Shown: in pieces, positions 43,496 through 53,713 of the stretch
Numbering within the stretch: position 1 is the first letter of the stretch
How the letters are laid out: each line of letters begins with the position of its first letter
Assembly (NCBI RefSeq): GCF_020181615.1
Contig: NZ_CP084029.1
Location: 2,922,520-2,986,519 of the forward strand
DNA length: 64,000 bases
Direction of reading: 5' to 3'
Source: [Mycobacterium] crassicus
GTDB taxonomy: Bacteria > Actinomycetota > Actinomycetes > Mycobacteriales > Mycobacteriaceae
Translations under genes and position numbers: made by a program
The notes under the pieces: generated by a model
The model's input: the letters and a program-made list of their open reading frames with translations, nothing else
What the model was told of the DNA's origin: nothing
Databases searched by the model: none

Positions 43496-43867
43496 TCACG
43501 GTGTGCTCATGTTCTTCGCTACCTGTTCTGTTTCCCGGGGCGGTGAGCCGATCTCGAGACGATCGAAGTACTCCTCCACCCCGGATACATCCGGGGAACC
43601 GCTGATCCGTAGCGCGCGCGAGAACCCTCGTCGCCGGATCGCCGCTTGCAGGCATTCCGGCGCGGGATGCAGCCATGCACCCCGTCCCGGCTGGTTACCT
43701 GCCCGGTCTAGGACCACGGCGCCATTGCCGTTCGTCGTTGACACAGCGACCATCCGAAGCAATTCGACGGCCAACTCGCGTTTTCGGCATCCGACACACG
43801 TGCGCACCGGTCCCCGGGGGGAGCGGTGCGTCCGCGAGCCGGTTGACGAAGTCTCGCGCTGGATCAC
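43496..43867 (-). CDS. ylxR: YlxR family RNA-binding protein (RnpM)
   Basis: 123 aa from GTG 43867; a shorter start (VRTCVGCRKR) is possible. PVRTCVGCRKRELAVELLRM is the YlxR signature, and GRGAWLHPAPECLQAAIRR is the second conserved block. The family binds RNA and, in Bacillus, modulates RNase P. It sits between nusA and infB, as in most Gram-positives. The C-terminal tail (about 25 aa) is not conserved. Confidence 0.9.
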   Translation of the reverse strand: MIQRETSSTGSRTHRSPRGPVRTCVGCRKRELAVELLRMVAVSTTNGNGAVVLDRAGNQPGRGAWLHPAPECLQAAIRRRGFSRALRISGSPDVSGVEEYFDRLEIGSPPRETEQVAKNMSTP

Positions 43868-43960
43868 GGCTCAGTCTACCCATACGACGGCGATGTCCCG
43901 AACCACCTGAAGTCTCACCGGGTGGTCGCGCCCCGCTCGGTGTTCCCGGTCGCGTACCGC

Positions 43961-45016
43961 TCAGTGTTCCTGCGCCACGCCCCGGTCGGACCCACGCTCG
44001 GCGATGTCTCCCCCGCCGTCCGCCCCGGGCTCCGGGGTATCGCTGCGGATATCGATGCGCCACCCGGTCAATCGGGCCGCCAGCCTGGCGTTCTGGCCCT
44101 CCTTGCCGATGGCCAGCGACAGCTGGAAGTCCGGAACCACCACCCGGGCGGCACGAGAGGCCTGGTCGATCACCGTCACCGACATCACCTTGGCCGGCGA
44201 CAGCGCATTGCCGACGAACCGCGCCGGGTCCTCATCGAAGTCGATGATGTCGATCTTCTCGCCGGCCAACTCGCTCATCACGTTGCGCACCCGCTGGCCC
44301 ATCGGGCCGATGCAGGCGCCCTTGGCGTTCAGTCCGGGGACCGCCGAGGCCACCGCGATCTTGGAGCGGTGGCCTGCCTCGCGGGCCACCGCGACGATCT
44401 CCACCGACCCGTCGGCGATCTCAGGCACTTCCAGGGCGAACAGCTTGCGCACCAGGTTCGGGTGGGTGCGGGACAGTTCGATGCGCGGTTCGCGGAGCCC
44501 GCGGGTGACGCCGATGACGTAGCAGCGCAGCCGGTCACCGTGCTCGTAGCCTTCGCCGGGCGCCTGCTCGGCGGGCCGGATCACGCCGTCGAAGCCCTTG
44601 GCCTCGGTGCCCAGCCGCACCACGATGACACCGCGGGCATTCTCCCGGGCGTCGCGCTGCACGACGCCGGCGACGATGTCACCTTCCCGCGCCGAGAATT
44701 CGCCGTAGGCCTTCTCGTTCTCGGCGTCCCGCAGCCGCTGCAGGATGACCTGGCGGGCGGTGGTCGCCGCGATCCGGCCGAAACCCTCGGGGGTGTCGTC
44801 GTACTCGCTGATGACGTTGCCGTCCTCGTCGGTCTCGCGGGCCAGCACCCGCACCACGCCGGTTTTGCGGTCGACGTCGATGACTGCGTCGGCCTGATGC
44901 CCCTCGGTGTGCCGGTACGCGGTGAGCAGCGCCGACTTGATCGTGTCCACCACCACATCGACCGGGATGCCCTTGTCGGCCTCGATCGCGTGCAGCGCGG
45001 CCATGTCGATGTTCAT
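43961..45016 (-). CDS. nusA: Transcription termination/antitermination factor NusA
   Basis: 351 aa from ATG 45016 ([20 protein letters not shown]), overlapping the rimP stop as ATGA. N-terminal RNA-polymerase binding domain, S1 domain ([20 protein letters not shown]) and two KH domains ([39 protein letters not shown]). The short C-terminus lacks the acidic repeats of E. coli NusA, as is normal for mycobacteria. Confidence 0.96.
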   Translation of the reverse strand: MNIDMAALHAIEADKGIPVDVVVDTIKSALLTAYRHTEGHQADAVIDVDRKTGVVRVLARETDEDGNVISEYDDTPEGFGRIAATTARQVILQRLRDAENEKAYGEFSAREGDIVAGVVQRDARENARGVIVVRLGTEAKGFDGVIRPAEQAPGEGYEHGDRLRCYVIGVTRGLREPRIELSRTHPNLVRKLFALEVPEIADGSVEIVAVAREAGHRSKIAVASAVPGLNAKGACIGPMGQRVRNVMSELAGEKIDIIDFDEDPARFVGNALSPAKVMSVTVIDQASRAARVVVPDFQLSLAIGKEGQNARLAARLTGWRIDIRSDTPEPGADGGGDIAERGSDRGVAQEH

Positions 45017-45600
45017 TTGCGCCACTCCTCCTCGTCGCTACCGCCCGCGTTGTCGCCGGCGCGGTTCATCTCTCCGGCGTCCGTTCCCACGTCCTTGGCC
45101 TGCCGGCCCGTCAACTCCAACTCACGTTCGCCCGGCGGCGAGAACTCGACTTGGACGACCGCCTGGCTGATATCGCTCAGCGGCAGCTTGCGCCGGTTGA
45201 AGTCCCGTCCCGCGCGCACCACCAGCATCAACACGTCGTCCTCGATGGCGCCGACCCGTCCGGTCAGGCCGGATCCGTCGGTCAGCGTCACCTCGACCTT
45301 GCGACCGTGGGCGCGCCTGAAGTGCTTGGCTGTGGTCAGCGGGCGCTGCACACCCGGTGAACTGACCTCCAGGATGTATTGGTCGTCGAATTCGAGCGCG
45401 TCGAGCAAAGCCGACGCCGAGCGCGACAGCGCCGCGGCGGTGTCCAGGTCCAGCGGGGTGTCGCCGTCGGCGACCACGGTGATTCGCGGCAATTGTGCGT
45501 CGGTGTCGACGACGACTTCTTCGATCTCGTATCCGGCGCGCGTGAACTCCGCGTCGAGCAGCTCGATCACCTGTGTCTGGGAAGGTAGCCCGGTGGCCAC
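45013..45600 (-). CDS. rimP: Ribosome maturation factor RimP
   Basis: 195 aa from GTG 45600 ([19 protein letters not shown]). The RimP N-domain ([38 protein letters not shown]) and C-terminal SH3-like domain ([10 protein letters not shown]) are present. An acidic tail of about 35 aa ([14 protein letters not shown]) ends the protein. First gene of the leftward operon; the 195-bp region before 45796 is a divergent promoter zone. Confidence 0.95.
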   Translation of the reverse strand: MATGLPSQTQVIELLDAEFTRAGYEIEEVVVDTDAQLPRITVVADGDTPLDLDTAAALSRSASALLDALEFDDQYILEVSSPGVQRPLTTAKHFRRAHGRKVEVTLTDGSGLTGRVGAIEDDVLMLVVRAGRDFNRRKLPLSDISQAVVQVEFSPPGERELELTGRQAKDVGTDAGEMNRAGDNAGGSDEEEWRK

Positions 45601-45795
45601 GGCGAGCTCCTCGTCTTGAGTTATCCGGTCAGCGCGTGTTCCCACGCGCCAGGCGCAGCCGGGAATCAGCTATCAACGATACGCCGTGGGTTGCAGGGTC
45701 ACCGCAAACCGGCAAAAGCGCTCAGTGACTCCACAGCGACTCGCAGCGGCCACGCCACACTCGTTCGCCGGGGCCGCAATGGCAGGATGTTTCAG

Positions 45796-46305
45796 ATGTC
45801 CGGCCCCTTGACCGCCATCGACCGGCGGCGTGTACTGACCGGCGCCGGGATTCTCGCTCTGCTCGCCGTGGCGGCACCGGCGTGCGGCTCGAAGCCGACC
45901 CCGCCGGCGGTGGACGACCTGGAAGCCCAACGACAGCTGGCGCAGCGCGACAGTGATCTGGCTGCCGCGGCCGGAGCCGCGGCCGGCGGAGCGGATTCCA
46001 AGGCCCTCGCGAAGGCACTGGAACAGGTTTCGCTGGAGCGGGCCGAACACGCCAGGGCACTGGCCGTCGAGATCGCCCGGGCCGCCGGTAAGCCCCTCCC
46101 CGAGGCGCCCGAGACCACCACGCCGACGACGGTGCCCGATGCCCCGGCTCCCACGGTGGCCCAGGTGGTCAACGCATTGCGCGCCGCGGCCGACAGCGCC
46201 GGGAAGCTGGCGATCTCCTCGTCGGGCTACCGGGCCGGGCTGCTGGCCTCCATCGCGGCGGCCTGCACGGCCTCCTACGCGGTCGCACTGGTGGCGCAGT
46301 CATGA
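45796..46305 (+). CDS. Exported alanine-rich protein, Tat-like signal (Rv2843-like)
   Basis: 169 aa from ATG 45796 (ATG 45787 is possible). AIDRRRVLTGAGILALLAVA has a twin-arginine core (RRRVLTG), and the hydrophobic stretch ends in APACGS, an imperfect lipobox, so it may be a Tat-exported lipoprotein. The rest is helical and Ala-rich, with a Thr/Pro linker (ETTTPTTVPDAPAPT) in the middle. Its stop overlaps the DUF4439 start (ATGA), so the two are coupled. M. tuberculosis has the same pair (Rv2843-Rv2844). Function unknown. Confidence 0.82.
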   Translation: MSGPLTAIDRRRVLTGAGILALLAVAAPACGSKPTPPAVDDLEAQRQLAQRDSDLAAAAGAAAGGADSKALAKALEQVSLERAEHARALAVEIARAAGKPLPEAPETTTPTTVPDAPAPTVAQVVNALRAAADSAGKLAISSSGYRAGLLASIAAACTASYAVALVAQS

Positions 46306-46754
46306 CGTCCGCCGAACCGGTCAGCGGGCCCGACGCCGCCCTGTGCGATGCGCTGGCAACCGAATACGGGGTGGTCTACGGCTACGGGCTGGTGTCGGCC
46401 TACTCCCTGCCGGAGTTCAATGACCTGGTGGTGACCACCATCCGCCAGCATCGCGAGCGCCGGGACCAGACCATCGCGATGCTGACCGGCCGTTCGGTCG
46501 AGGTACCGCTCGCCGCCGCCGGCTACCAGGTGCCGATCCCGGTGACCACGTCCAACGACGCGCTGCGGCTGGCGATTCGGATGGAGAACGACACCGCGAC
46601 GGCGTGGCGCGCCGTGGTCGAGCAGGCCCGGGAGGCCTCCGACCGCGAATTCGCGGCGACTGCACTCGGTCAGAGCGCGGTGCTGGCCGCGCATTGGAAC
46701 CAGGCCTTGGACAACTGGCCGATCACCCGGGCTTTCCCGGGCGGCGAGGACTGA
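46302..46754 (+). CDS. DUF4439 ferritin-like protein (Rv2844-like)
   Basis: 150 aa, helical. ATEYGVVYGYGLVSAYSLPE and ENDTATAWRAVVEQAREASD with TALGQSAVLAAHWNQ fit the DUF4439 four-helix ferritin-like family. It has Glu and His residues at helix positions but not a complete classical di-iron set that I can confirm. No signal peptide of its own; it overlaps the exported partner gene by 4 bases and may form a complex with it (inference). Confidence 0.82.
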   Translation: MTSAEPVSGPDAALCDALATEYGVVYGYGLVSAYSLPEFNDLVVTTIRQHRERRDQTIAMLTGRSVEVPLAAAGYQVPIPVTTSNDALRLAIRMENDTATAWRAVVEQAREASDREFAATALGQSAVLAAHWNQALDNWPITRAFPGGED

Positions 46755-46766
46755 GCGGGAGCCGGC

Positions 46767-48521
46767 TCAGCCGGTTGTACCGCGGACCGCGTCGAGGATC
46801 TGCGCGGCCAGGCCGTCGCCGACAGCGAGTTCCCGCTTCTCCCCGGCGAAGCGGTCCCGCAGTTCCACCGTCCCTTCGGCCCAGCCGCGGCCGACCACCA
46901 CCACCCAGGGCATGCCGAGCAGTTCGGCGTCCTTGAACTTCACCCCGGGCGACGCAGTGCGGTCATCCAACAGCATCTCGACCCCGAGACGGTCCAGTTC
47001 GGCGGCCAGCTCGTTGGCGCCGGCCCGCGCCGCGTCGTCCTTGTTGGCGATCACCAGGTGCACGTCGAACGGGGCGACCTGCGCCGGCCAGCGCAGCCCC
47101 AGCTCGTCGTGATGCTGCTCGGCGATCACGGCCACCAGTCGTGACACCCCGATCCCGTAGGAACCCATGGTGAGGCGCACCGGTCGACCGTCCTCGCCGA
47201 GCACGTCGGCGCTGAACGCATCGGTGTATTTGCGGCCCAGCGAGAAGATGTGGCCGATCTCGATCCCGCGGGCGCTGACCAGCGGGCCGGCGCCGTCCGG
47301 CGACGCGTCGCCGTCGCGCACCTCGGCGGCCTCGATGGTGCCGTCGGCGGTGAAGTCCCGCCCGGCCACCAGTCCCACCACATGCTTGCCGGGCTGATCA
47401 GCCCCGGTGATCCAGCTGGTGCCGTCCACCACGCGCGGGTCCACCAGGTAGCGGACCCCGTTGTCCTGCAGTGCCTTCGGGCCGATGTAGCCCTTCACCA
47501 GGAACGGGTGCTTGGCGAAGTCGCCGTCACCGAGCAGCGCGTATTCCGCGGGTTCCAGCGCGGCGCTCAGGCGCTTGTCGTCGACCTCCCGATCACCGGG
47601 AACCCCGATGCCGAGCAGTTCCCACTCCCCGCCGGGCTCTCGAACCTTGATCATGACGTTCTTGAGCGTGTCGGCGGCGCTGACGGTCCGGTCCAGAGCG
47701 CCATTGGCCCAGTCCACCAGGGTGGCGATGGTCGGGGTGTCCCCGGTGTCGTGCACGGTCGCCTCGGGCTGCCCGTCCACCGGTATGGGCTCAGGGCGCG
47801 CGGTGACGACGGCTTCGACATTGGCGGCGTACCCGGACTCCACGCACCGCACGAAGGTGTCTTCGCCGATCTCGCTCTCGGCCAGGAACTCCTCGGAGGC
47901 CGAGCCGCCCATCGCCCCGGACGTCGCCGCGACGATCACGTAGCGCAGCGCGAGCCGGTCGAAGATCTTGCGGTAGGCCGCCCGATGGGCGTCGTAGGCG
48001 GCGGAAAGCCCGGAGTCGTCGACGTCGAAGGAGTAGGAGTCCTTCATCACGAACTCGCGGCCGCGCAGGATCCCGGCCCGCGGCCGCGCCTCGTCGCGGT
48101 ACTTGGTCTGGATCTGGTAGAGCACCACCGGAAAGTCCTTGTAGGAGTTGTATTCACCCTTGACCGTCAGGGTGAACATCTCCTCATGGGTCGGCGCCAG
48201 CAGATAGTCGTTGTCGCGGCGGTCCTGCAGCCGGAACAGTCCGTCGCCGTACTCGGTCCAGCGGTTGGTCGTCTCGTACGGGCCGCGCGGCAGCAGCGCC
48301 GGGAACAGGATCTCCTGCCCGCCGATGGCGTTCATCTCCTCACGCACCACGCGTTCGATGTTGCGCAGCACCCGCAGGCCCAGCGGCAACCAGCTGTAGA
48401 GACCGGGCGCGATCGGCCGGACGTAACCGGCCCGGATCAGCAGCTTGTGGCTGGGGACCTCGGCATCGGCGGGGTCGTCGCGCAGGGTACGAAGGAACAG
48501 CTGGGACATCCGGGTGATCAC
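46767..48521 (-). CDS. proS: Prolyl-tRNA synthetase
   Basis: 584 aa from GTG 48521 ([20 protein letters not shown]); ATG 48509 is an alternative. Class II motifs: motif 2 region [19 protein letters not shown], motif 3 [13 protein letters not shown]. The roughly 180-aa insertion with [15 protein letters not shown] is the bacterial ProX-like editing domain that clears Ala-tRNA(Pro). The anticodon-binding domain is C-terminal. It is convergent with the DUF4439 gene and divergent from the urease operon. Confidence 0.97.
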   Translation of the reverse strand: MITRMSQLFLRTLRDDPADAEVPSHKLLIRAGYVRPIAPGLYSWLPLGLRVLRNIERVVREEMNAIGGQEILFPALLPRGPYETTNRWTEYGDGLFRLQDRRDNDYLLAPTHEEMFTLTVKGEYNSYKDFPVVLYQIQTKYRDEARPRAGILRGREFVMKDSYSFDVDDSGLSAAYDAHRAAYRKIFDRLALRYVIVAATSGAMGGSASEEFLAESEIGEDTFVRCVESGYAANVEAVVTARPEPIPVDGQPEATVHDTGDTPTIATLVDWANGALDRTVSAADTLKNVMIKVREPGGEWELLGIGVPGDREVDDKRLSAALEPAEYALLGDGDFAKHPFLVKGYIGPKALQDNGVRYLVDPRVVDGTSWITGADQPGKHVVGLVAGRDFTADGTIEAAEVRDGDASPDGAGPLVSARGIEIGHIFSLGRKYTDAFSADVLGEDGRPVRLTMGSYGIGVSRLVAVIAEQHHDELGLRWPAQVAPFDVHLVIANKDDAARAGANELAAELDRLGVEMLLDDRTASPGVKFKDAELLGMPWVVVVGRGWAEGTVELRDRFAGEKRELAVGDGLAAQILDAVRGTTG

Positions 48522-48535
48522 AGCGCGCCAGCCTA

Positions 48536-48552
48536 TCGGGTCCGATACCCGA
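48536..48552. promoter_or_regulatory. Inverted repeat between proS and ureA
   Basis: TCGGGT-CCGAT-ACCCGA is a 6-bp perfect inverted repeat in the 66-bp gap between the proS and ureA starts. It is a candidate regulator site for one or both, or a chance palindrome in GC-rich DNA. Confidence 0.3.
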
Positions 48553-48587
48553 AACCTCCCCGCCGCCGCGTGGCATGATCGCGTGAT

Positions 48588-48890
48588 ATGCGCATCACCC
48601 CGCATGAGCAGGAACGTCTGCTGTTGTCCTACGCCGCGGAGCTGTCGCGCCGGCGTCGCGCCCGGGGGCTGCGGCTCAACCATCCCGAAGCCGTGGCGAT
48701 CATCACCGACCACATTCTCGAGGGCGCACGTGACGGGCGGACCGTCTCAGAATTGATGGCCAGCGCGCGCGACGTGCTCGGGCGCGACGACGTCATGGAG
48801 GGCGTTCCCGAGATGCTGGATCTGGTGCAGGCCGAGGCAACGTTTCCCGATGGCACCAAGCTGGTCTCCGTGCACCATCCGATCGGCTGA
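48588..48890 (+). CDS. ureA: Urease subunit gamma
   Basis: 100 aa, full length. [20 protein letters not shown] and [24 protein letters not shown] are the UreA signature; it ends VSVHHPIG. First gene of ureABCFGD. No Shine-Dalgarno is visible before the ATG. Together with UreB and UreC it forms the nickel enzyme that splits urea to ammonia and CO2. Confidence 0.97.
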   Translation: MRITPHEQERLLLSYAAELSRRRRARGLRLNHPEAVAIITDHILEGARDGRTVSELMASARDVLGRDDVMEGVPEMLDLVQAEATFPDGTKLVSVHHPIG

Positions 48891-48892
48891 CG

Positions 48893-49204
48893 GTGATCCC
48901 CGGAGAGATCCTGTTCGGTCCCGGCGAGATCGAGATCAACGCCGGTGCCGAGCGGTTGGAGATGCAGATCGTCAACGCCGGCGACCGCCCGGTCCAGGTC
49001 GGCAGTCACGTCCACCTGTCGCAGGCCAACGCGGCGCTGTCGTTCGACCGGGCCGCGGCCCACGGCCGCCGGCTGGACATCCCGGCGGGCACCTCGGTTC
49101 GCTTCGAACCGGGGGTTGCGCGCACCGTCTGGCTGATACCGCTGGGCGGACGTCGTGAGGTGCCCGGCCTGACACTGGATCCGCCGGGGAGGTTGGACGA
49201 CTGA
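48893..49204 (+). CDS. ureB: Urease subunit beta
   Basis: 103 aa from GTG 48893, two bases after the ureA stop. [20 protein letters not shown] and [20 protein letters not shown] (UreB signature, FE normally NFFE-like) with [21 protein letters not shown] [16 protein letters not shown]. It shares one base with ureC (TGATG). It packs around UreC in the holoenzyme. Confidence 0.96.
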   Translation: MIPGEILFGPGEIEINAGAERLEMQIVNAGDRPVQVGSHVHLSQANAALSFDRAAAHGRRLDIPAGTSVRFEPGVARTVWLIPLGGRREVPGLTLDPPGRLDD

Positions 49205-50925
49205 TGGCTCGGCTGTCCCGAGAGCACTATGCGCAATTGTTCGGTCCGACCACCGGTGACCGGATCAGGCTGGCCGACACCGATCTGCTGGTGGAGATCA
49301 CCGAAGACCGCAGCGGGGGGCCCGGGAATTCCGGCGAGGAGGCGATCTTCGGCGGCGGCAAGGTGCTGCGCGAGTCGATGGGCCAGGGTCGCGCGACCCG
49401 GGCCGATGGCGCTCCCGACACCGTTGTCACCGGCGCGGTCATCATCGACTATTGGGGAATCATCAAGGCTGACATCGGGATCCGCGACGGACGCATCGTC
49501 GCGATCGGTAAGGCCGGAAACCCCGACACGATGAACGGCGTCCATCCGGATCTGGTGGTCGGACCGTCCACCGAAATCGTCAGTGGCAACGGCTACCTTG
49601 TCACCGCCGGCGCCGTCGACTGTCACGTCCACCTGATCTGCCCCCAGCAGATTCCCGAGGCACTCGGTTCCGGGATCACCACCCTCATCGGTGGCGGCAC
49701 CGGGCCCGCCGAGGGCACCAAGGCCACCACCGTCACCCCCGGCGGCTGGCACCTGGCCCGGATGCTGGAGGCGTTGGACTCGTGGCCGGTCAACGTCGCG
49801 CTGCTCGGCCGAGGCAGCACCGTCAACGCCGCCTCGTTGTGGGAGCAGTTGCGTGACGGCGCATCGGGTTTCAAGGTGCACGAGGACTGGGGCGCGACGC
49901 CGGCCGCCATCGATGCCTGTCTGACCGTCGCGCAGGCCGCCGGGGTGCAGGTGGCACTGCACACCGACACACTCAACGAGATGGGTTTCGTGGAGGACAC
50001 CCTGGCCGCCATCGCCGGCCGGCCGATCCACACCTACCACACCGAGGGGGCCGGCGGCGGGCACGCGCCCGACATCATCACCGTCGCAGGACAACCCAAC
50101 GTGTTGCCCAGTTCCACCAATCCGACCCGCCCCCACACGGTCAACACCCTCGACGAGCATCTGGACATGCTGATGGTCTGCCATCACCTCAATCCCGCGG
50201 TGCCCGAAGACCTGGCATTCGCCGAGAGCAGGATCCGGCCGTCAACGATCGCCGCCGAGGACCTGCTGCACGACATGGGTGCGATCTCGATGATCGGCAG
50301 CGACTCCCAGGCGATGGGCCGCATCGGCGAGGTGGTGCTACGTACTTGGCAGACCGCCCACGTGATGAAGCACCGCCGCGGCGCCCTGCCCGGCGACGGC
50401 GCGGCCGACAACACCCGGGTCCGGCGTTACGTCGCGAAATACACCATCTGCCCGGCGATCGCCCATGGGCTGCACCACGAGATCGGTTCGGTGGAGGTGG
50501 GCAAGCTCGCCGACCTGGTGTTGTGGAAGCCGGCGTTCTTCGGTGTCCGCCCGCACGCCGTACTCAAGGGCGGCGCGATCGCCTGGGCCGAAATGGGCGA
50601 CGCCAACGCGTCGATACCCACCCCGCAGCCGGTGTTTCCCAGGCCGATGTTCGGCGCCGCCCCGAAGGCCGCCGCGGCGACGTCGGTGCACTTCGTTTCG
50701 CCGCAGGCCATCGAAGCGGGCCTGGCCGAGAAGTTGGCGGTCGAGCGGCGCCTGGTTCCGGTGGCCGATGTCCGTGCGTTCGGTAAGGCCCAGTTACCGC
50801 TCAATGACGCACTGCCCGACATCGTCGTGGACCCCGACACCTTCACCGTGCGCATCGACGGCGAGGTCTGGGAGGAACAACCGGCGGCTGAACTGCCGAT
50901 GGCACAACGCTACTTCCTGTTCTGA
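49204..50925 (+). CDS. ureC: Urease subunit alpha (catalytic)
   Basis: 573 aa. Nickel ligands are all visible: [11 protein letters not shown] (two His), [15 protein letters not shown] (Lys to be carbamylated), [27 protein letters not shown] (His), MVCHHLN (catalytic flap His) and [10 protein letters not shown] (Asp). The flap Cys position is CHH as in active ureases. It hydrolyses urea. The set is complete, so a working enzyme is expected provided that nickel uptake exists elsewhere. Confidence 0.98.
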   Translation: MARLSREHYAQLFGPTTGDRIRLADTDLLVEITEDRSGGPGNSGEEAIFGGGKVLRESMGQGRATRADGAPDTVVTGAVIIDYWGIIKADIGIRDGRIVAIGKAGNPDTMNGVHPDLVVGPSTEIVSGNGYLVTAGAVDCHVHLICPQQIPEALGSGITTLIGGGTGPAEGTKATTVTPGGWHLARMLEALDSWPVNVALLGRGSTVNAASLWEQLRDGASGFKVHEDWGATPAAIDACLTVAQAAGVQVALHTDTLNEMGFVEDTLAAIAGRPIHTYHTEGAGGGHAPDIITVAGQPNVLPSSTNPTRPHTVNTLDEHLDMLMVCHHLNPAVPEDLAFAESRIRPSTIAAEDLLHDMGAISMIGSDSQAMGRIGEVVLRTWQTAHVMKHRRGALPGDGAADNTRVRRYVAKYTICPAIAHGLHHEIGSVEVGKLADLVLWKPAFFGVRPHAVLKGGAIAWAEMGDANASIPTPQPVFPRPMFGAAPKAAAATSVHFVSPQAIEAGLAEKLAVERRLVPVADVRAFGKAQLPLNDALPDIVVDPDTFTVRIDGEVWEEQPAAELPMAQRYFLF

Positions 50926-50935
50926 TGGCACCGTG

Positions 50936-51571
50936 ATGTCTGGATTGGCAACGCTGCTCTCCCTCGCCGATTCGCGGCTCCCGATCGGCGGACACGTGCA
51001 CTCCGGCGGCCTTGAGGAGGCCGTGACCAGTGGACTGGTGATCGATCTGGCGACGCTGGAGGCGTTTCTGGTGCGCCGGATCCGCAGCCACGGGCTGGTC
51101 ACCGCCTCGATCGCGGCAGCGGTGCACCGGGGCGATCTCAGCGTCGCCGACGCCGATGACGAGACCGATGCCCGCACCCCGGCCCCGGCCTCCCGGCTGG
51201 CGTCCCGCAGTCAGGGACGCGGCCTGGCGCGGCTGGCGCGGCGGGTCTGGCCCGATCCGTGCTGGGATGCGCTCGACGCCCGGCCGCACCTGGCCACCGT
51301 CGCCGGCCTGGTGGGTGCGGTCAGCGGCCTGAGCCCCGGCGAGAACACGCTGACGCTGGTGTACACCTCGATGACCAGTCCGGCGACCGCCGCGCAACGC
51401 CTGCTGGCGCTGGATCCGGCCGATGTCGCCGCCCTGACATTCGGTCTGGCGGACCTGTGCGAGCGCACCGCCGCCGAGGCGACCACCGGCCTGGCCGACC
51501 TGTCCGACCCCCTGCTGGACACGCTCGCTCAGCGGCACGCCACCCGCGAGCGCCCCCTGTTCGTGTCGTGA
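50936..51571 (+). CDS. ureF: Urease accessory protein UreF
   Basis: 211 aa. [20 protein letters not shown] is the UreF N-terminal motif (PxGxxxHSxGLE). Helical protein that, with UreD and UreG, delivers nickel to apo-urease. It starts 11 bases after ureC; a GTG directly before the ATG is also possible. Confidence 0.94.
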   Translation: MSGLATLLSLADSRLPIGGHVHSGGLEEAVTSGLVIDLATLEAFLVRRIRSHGLVTASIAAAVHRGDLSVADADDETDARTPAPASRLASRSQGRGLARLARRVWPDPCWDALDARPHLATVAGLVGAVSGLSPGENTLTLVYTSMTSPATAAQRLLALDPADVAALTFGLADLCERTAAEATTGLADLSDPLLDTLAQRHATRERPLFVS

Positions 51572-51581
51572 AAGGAGCCTC

Positions 51582-52262
51582 ATGCCACCCCATTTCCTCG
51601 ACGGTGCGCCGCACACCCATTCCGATCGGCCGAAACGGGTCCGCAAGCCCGGGGAACCGCTGCGCATCGGCGTGGGCGGTCCGGTCGGCTCCGGCAAGAC
51701 CGCGCTGGTCGCGGCGCTGTGCCGACAGTTACGGGATGAGTTGTCACTGGCGGTGCTGACCAACGACATCTACACCACCGAGGACGCCGACTTCCTGCGC
51801 AAGCACGCCGTGCTCCCCGACGACCGGATCGCGGCCGTGCAGACCGGCGGCTGCCCGCACACCGCGATCCGCGACGACATCACCGCGAATCTGGATGCCA
51901 TCGACGATCTGACGGCCGCGCACAGCGGGCTCGACCTGATTCTGGTCGAGTCCGGTGGCGACAATCTGACTGCGACGTTCTCCTCGGGGTTGATCGATGT
52001 GCAGATCTTCGTCATCGATGTGGCCGGCGGCGACAAGGTGCCGCGCAAGGGCGGTCCCGGAGTCACCTTTTCGGATCTGTTGGTGGTGAACAAGACCGAC
52101 CTGGCGCCGATGGTCGGCGCGGATCTGGAGGTGATGGCCCGCGACGCCGCGACGGTCCGCGACGGTCGGCCCACCGTGCTGCAGTCGTTGACGGAAGACC
52201 CGGCCGCCACCGAGGTCCTGGCCTGGGTCCGGGACCAGTTGCGCGAGCATTCGAACCTTTGA
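51582..52262 (+). CDS. ureG: Urease accessory GTPase UreG
   Basis: 226 aa with an AAAGGAG ribosome site. P-loop [17 protein letters not shown], switch region [20 protein letters not shown], metal motif [12 protein letters not shown] (CPH, nickel/zinc site), [10 protein letters not shown] and [10 protein letters not shown]. The GTPase couples GTP hydrolysis to nickel insertion. A His-rich N-terminus ([12 protein letters not shown]) is short. No ureE gene is present, so UreG may also hold nickel. Confidence 0.96.
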   Translation: MPPHFLDGAPHTHSDRPKRVRKPGEPLRIGVGGPVGSGKTALVAALCRQLRDELSLAVLTNDIYTTEDADFLRKHAVLPDDRIAAVQTGGCPHTAIRDDITANLDAIDDLTAAHSGLDLILVESGGDNLTATFSSGLIDVQIFVIDVAGGDKVPRKGGPGVTFSDLLVVNKTDLAPMVGADLEVMARDAATVRDGRPTVLQSLTEDPAATEVLAWVRDQLREHSNL

Positions 52263-52906
52263 TGCGTTCCCGCGTCACGGTGGTCGCCTGCCCGAACCGG
52301 CTGCCGCGCATCGAATTCGGTGGCGGTCTGGCGGCCCGCCGCACCGGACCGGACACGGTGCATCTGGTATCGGCGGCCGCCACTCCCCTGGGCGGCGACG
52401 TCATCGCGGTCCGCCTGATCGTGGAGCCCGGTGCCCGGCTGACGCTGCGCAGCGCGGCCGCCACCGTGGTGCTGCCCGGTGCCACGACCCTGACCTCGCA
52501 CGCGGATTGGCAGATAGAGGTGGCAGGCGAACTGGATGTAGATCTCGAGCCGACCATCGTCGCCGCCGACGCCCGGCATGCCTGTGTCACCGCCGTACAC
52601 CTCTCCGACGGCGGGTCGGCGCGTCTGCGGGAGCGGGTGCAGGTCGGCAGGACCGGGGAGCGGCAGGGCTTCTGGTCGGGCGCGCTGCGGGTCGACCTGG
52701 ATCACCGCCCGCTGCTGCGTCACCGGATGGACCTGGGGGCGGGTTCACTCTCCGATGACGTGTTGTACGCGCCACGGGCCGCCATCAGTGAATTCCGTTA
52801 TCCCGCCGCATGTTCTACCGCGGCAGCCGACCCGCGGTGGACTGTGCTCGCACTGGCGGGCGGCGGAACACTGAGCACCCGCCAGGATGACCTGCTGACG
52901 ACCTGA
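52262..52906 (+). CDS. ureD: Urease accessory protein UreD (UreH)
   Basis: 214 aa from ATG 52262, overlapping the ureG stop (TGATG). VIAVRLIVEPGARLTLRSAA and GFWSGALRVDLDHRPLLRHR are UreD features; a mostly beta protein. It is the scaffold on which UreF and UreG bind apo-urease. Shorter than many UreD proteins, as in other mycobacteria. It is the last gene of the operon and convergent with the flavin-reductase gene 11 bp away. Confidence 0.92.
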   Translation: MRSRVTVVACPNRLPRIEFGGGLAARRTGPDTVHLVSAAATPLGGDVIAVRLIVEPGARLTLRSAAATVVLPGATTLTSHADWQIEVAGELDVDLEPTIVAADARHACVTAVHLSDGGSARLRERVQVGRTGERQGFWSGALRVDLDHRPLLRHRMDLGAGSLSDDVLYAPRAAISEFRYPAACSTAAADPRWTVLALAGGGTLSTRQDDLLTT

Positions 52907-52917
52907 CCTGGCACCGA

Positions 52918-53643
52918 TCACCCACGGGGGTCTTTGGCGGTCGAACCCGACGGCGTCCAATTCTGGGAATCCACCGGCGAAAAGCTGGATTCCTTGCCGT
53001 CAAGGCGTTGGGCACGTTGCGTGGTCAAGGTGGTCAGCACCTCGTCGGGCAGCGGTGTGGTGAAGATGTTGTTGACCGCGGTGTATTCCGCGGCGAGTCG
53101 GCCCACGGCACCCAGTGCGCCGGTGTCGATCCGGCCGCGTGGCAGGTAGAGGTCGTCCCGCACATGAATCTTCTGGACCCGTCCCCACACGACATGGTCG
53201 GGTAGCGGAGGCATCGGAATGATGCGGTCGAGGACGCATTCGAACGAGATGGGGGCTTCCGCGATGCGTGGAACCGAAATGGTTTCACACGGGGCTCTCT
53301 CGATACCCACCTCGTCGAATTCATCAGCCTCCCAGTGAAATTCGTACGCAGAGTCATTGAGGACACCGGCTTGGGCAACAGAGGCGATGTTGATGACGAA
53401 CTCACGGGTGTCCCGAATGTTGACGAAGGTGTCTTTGAGTGTGACTCCGTCGGAGCGAGGCAGCAGGGTGATGGACAGGGTGGGGGGCTGCCGCCCGACG
53501 ACCGTGAAGAAGGATATCGGCGCGATGTTGCCCACGCCCGACGCCGAAGAGGTGCTGACCCAGGCGATGGGCCGGGGCAGGACGCTGCCGATCAGCAGTT
53601 TGTAGTTCGACGCGACGTCAAGATCGGCGGGATCGATGATCAT
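52918..53643 (-). CDS. Flavin reductase-like FMN-binding split-barrel protein
   Basis: 241 aa. NYKLLIGSVLPRPIAWVSTS, then NIAPISFFTVVGRQPPTLSI is the PF01613 flavin-reductase-like core; ISFECVLDRIIPMPPLPDHV and VWGRVQKIHVRDDLYL follow. It binds FMN and probably supplies reduced flavin or reduces a small molecule. 70 bp downstream of the TetR gene on the same strand, so likely one autoregulated operon. Confidence 0.88.
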   Translation of the reverse strand: MIIDPADLDVASNYKLLIGSVLPRPIAWVSTSSASGVGNIAPISFFTVVGRQPPTLSITLLPRSDGVTLKDTFVNIRDTREFVINIASVAQAGVLNDSAYEFHWEADEFDEVGIERAPCETISVPRIAEAPISFECVLDRIIPMPPLPDHVVWGRVQKIHVRDDLYLPRGRIDTGALGAVGRLAAEYTAVNNIFTTPLPDEVLTTLTTQRAQRLDGKESSFSPVDSQNWTPSGSTAKDPRG

Positions 53644-53713
53644 GGTGTCCCCTTGTCAAGGGTAGGGATGGGCTTGAGAGTTCCGCTGCTTGCGTGTGCT
53701 TCGCCGGATGCGG

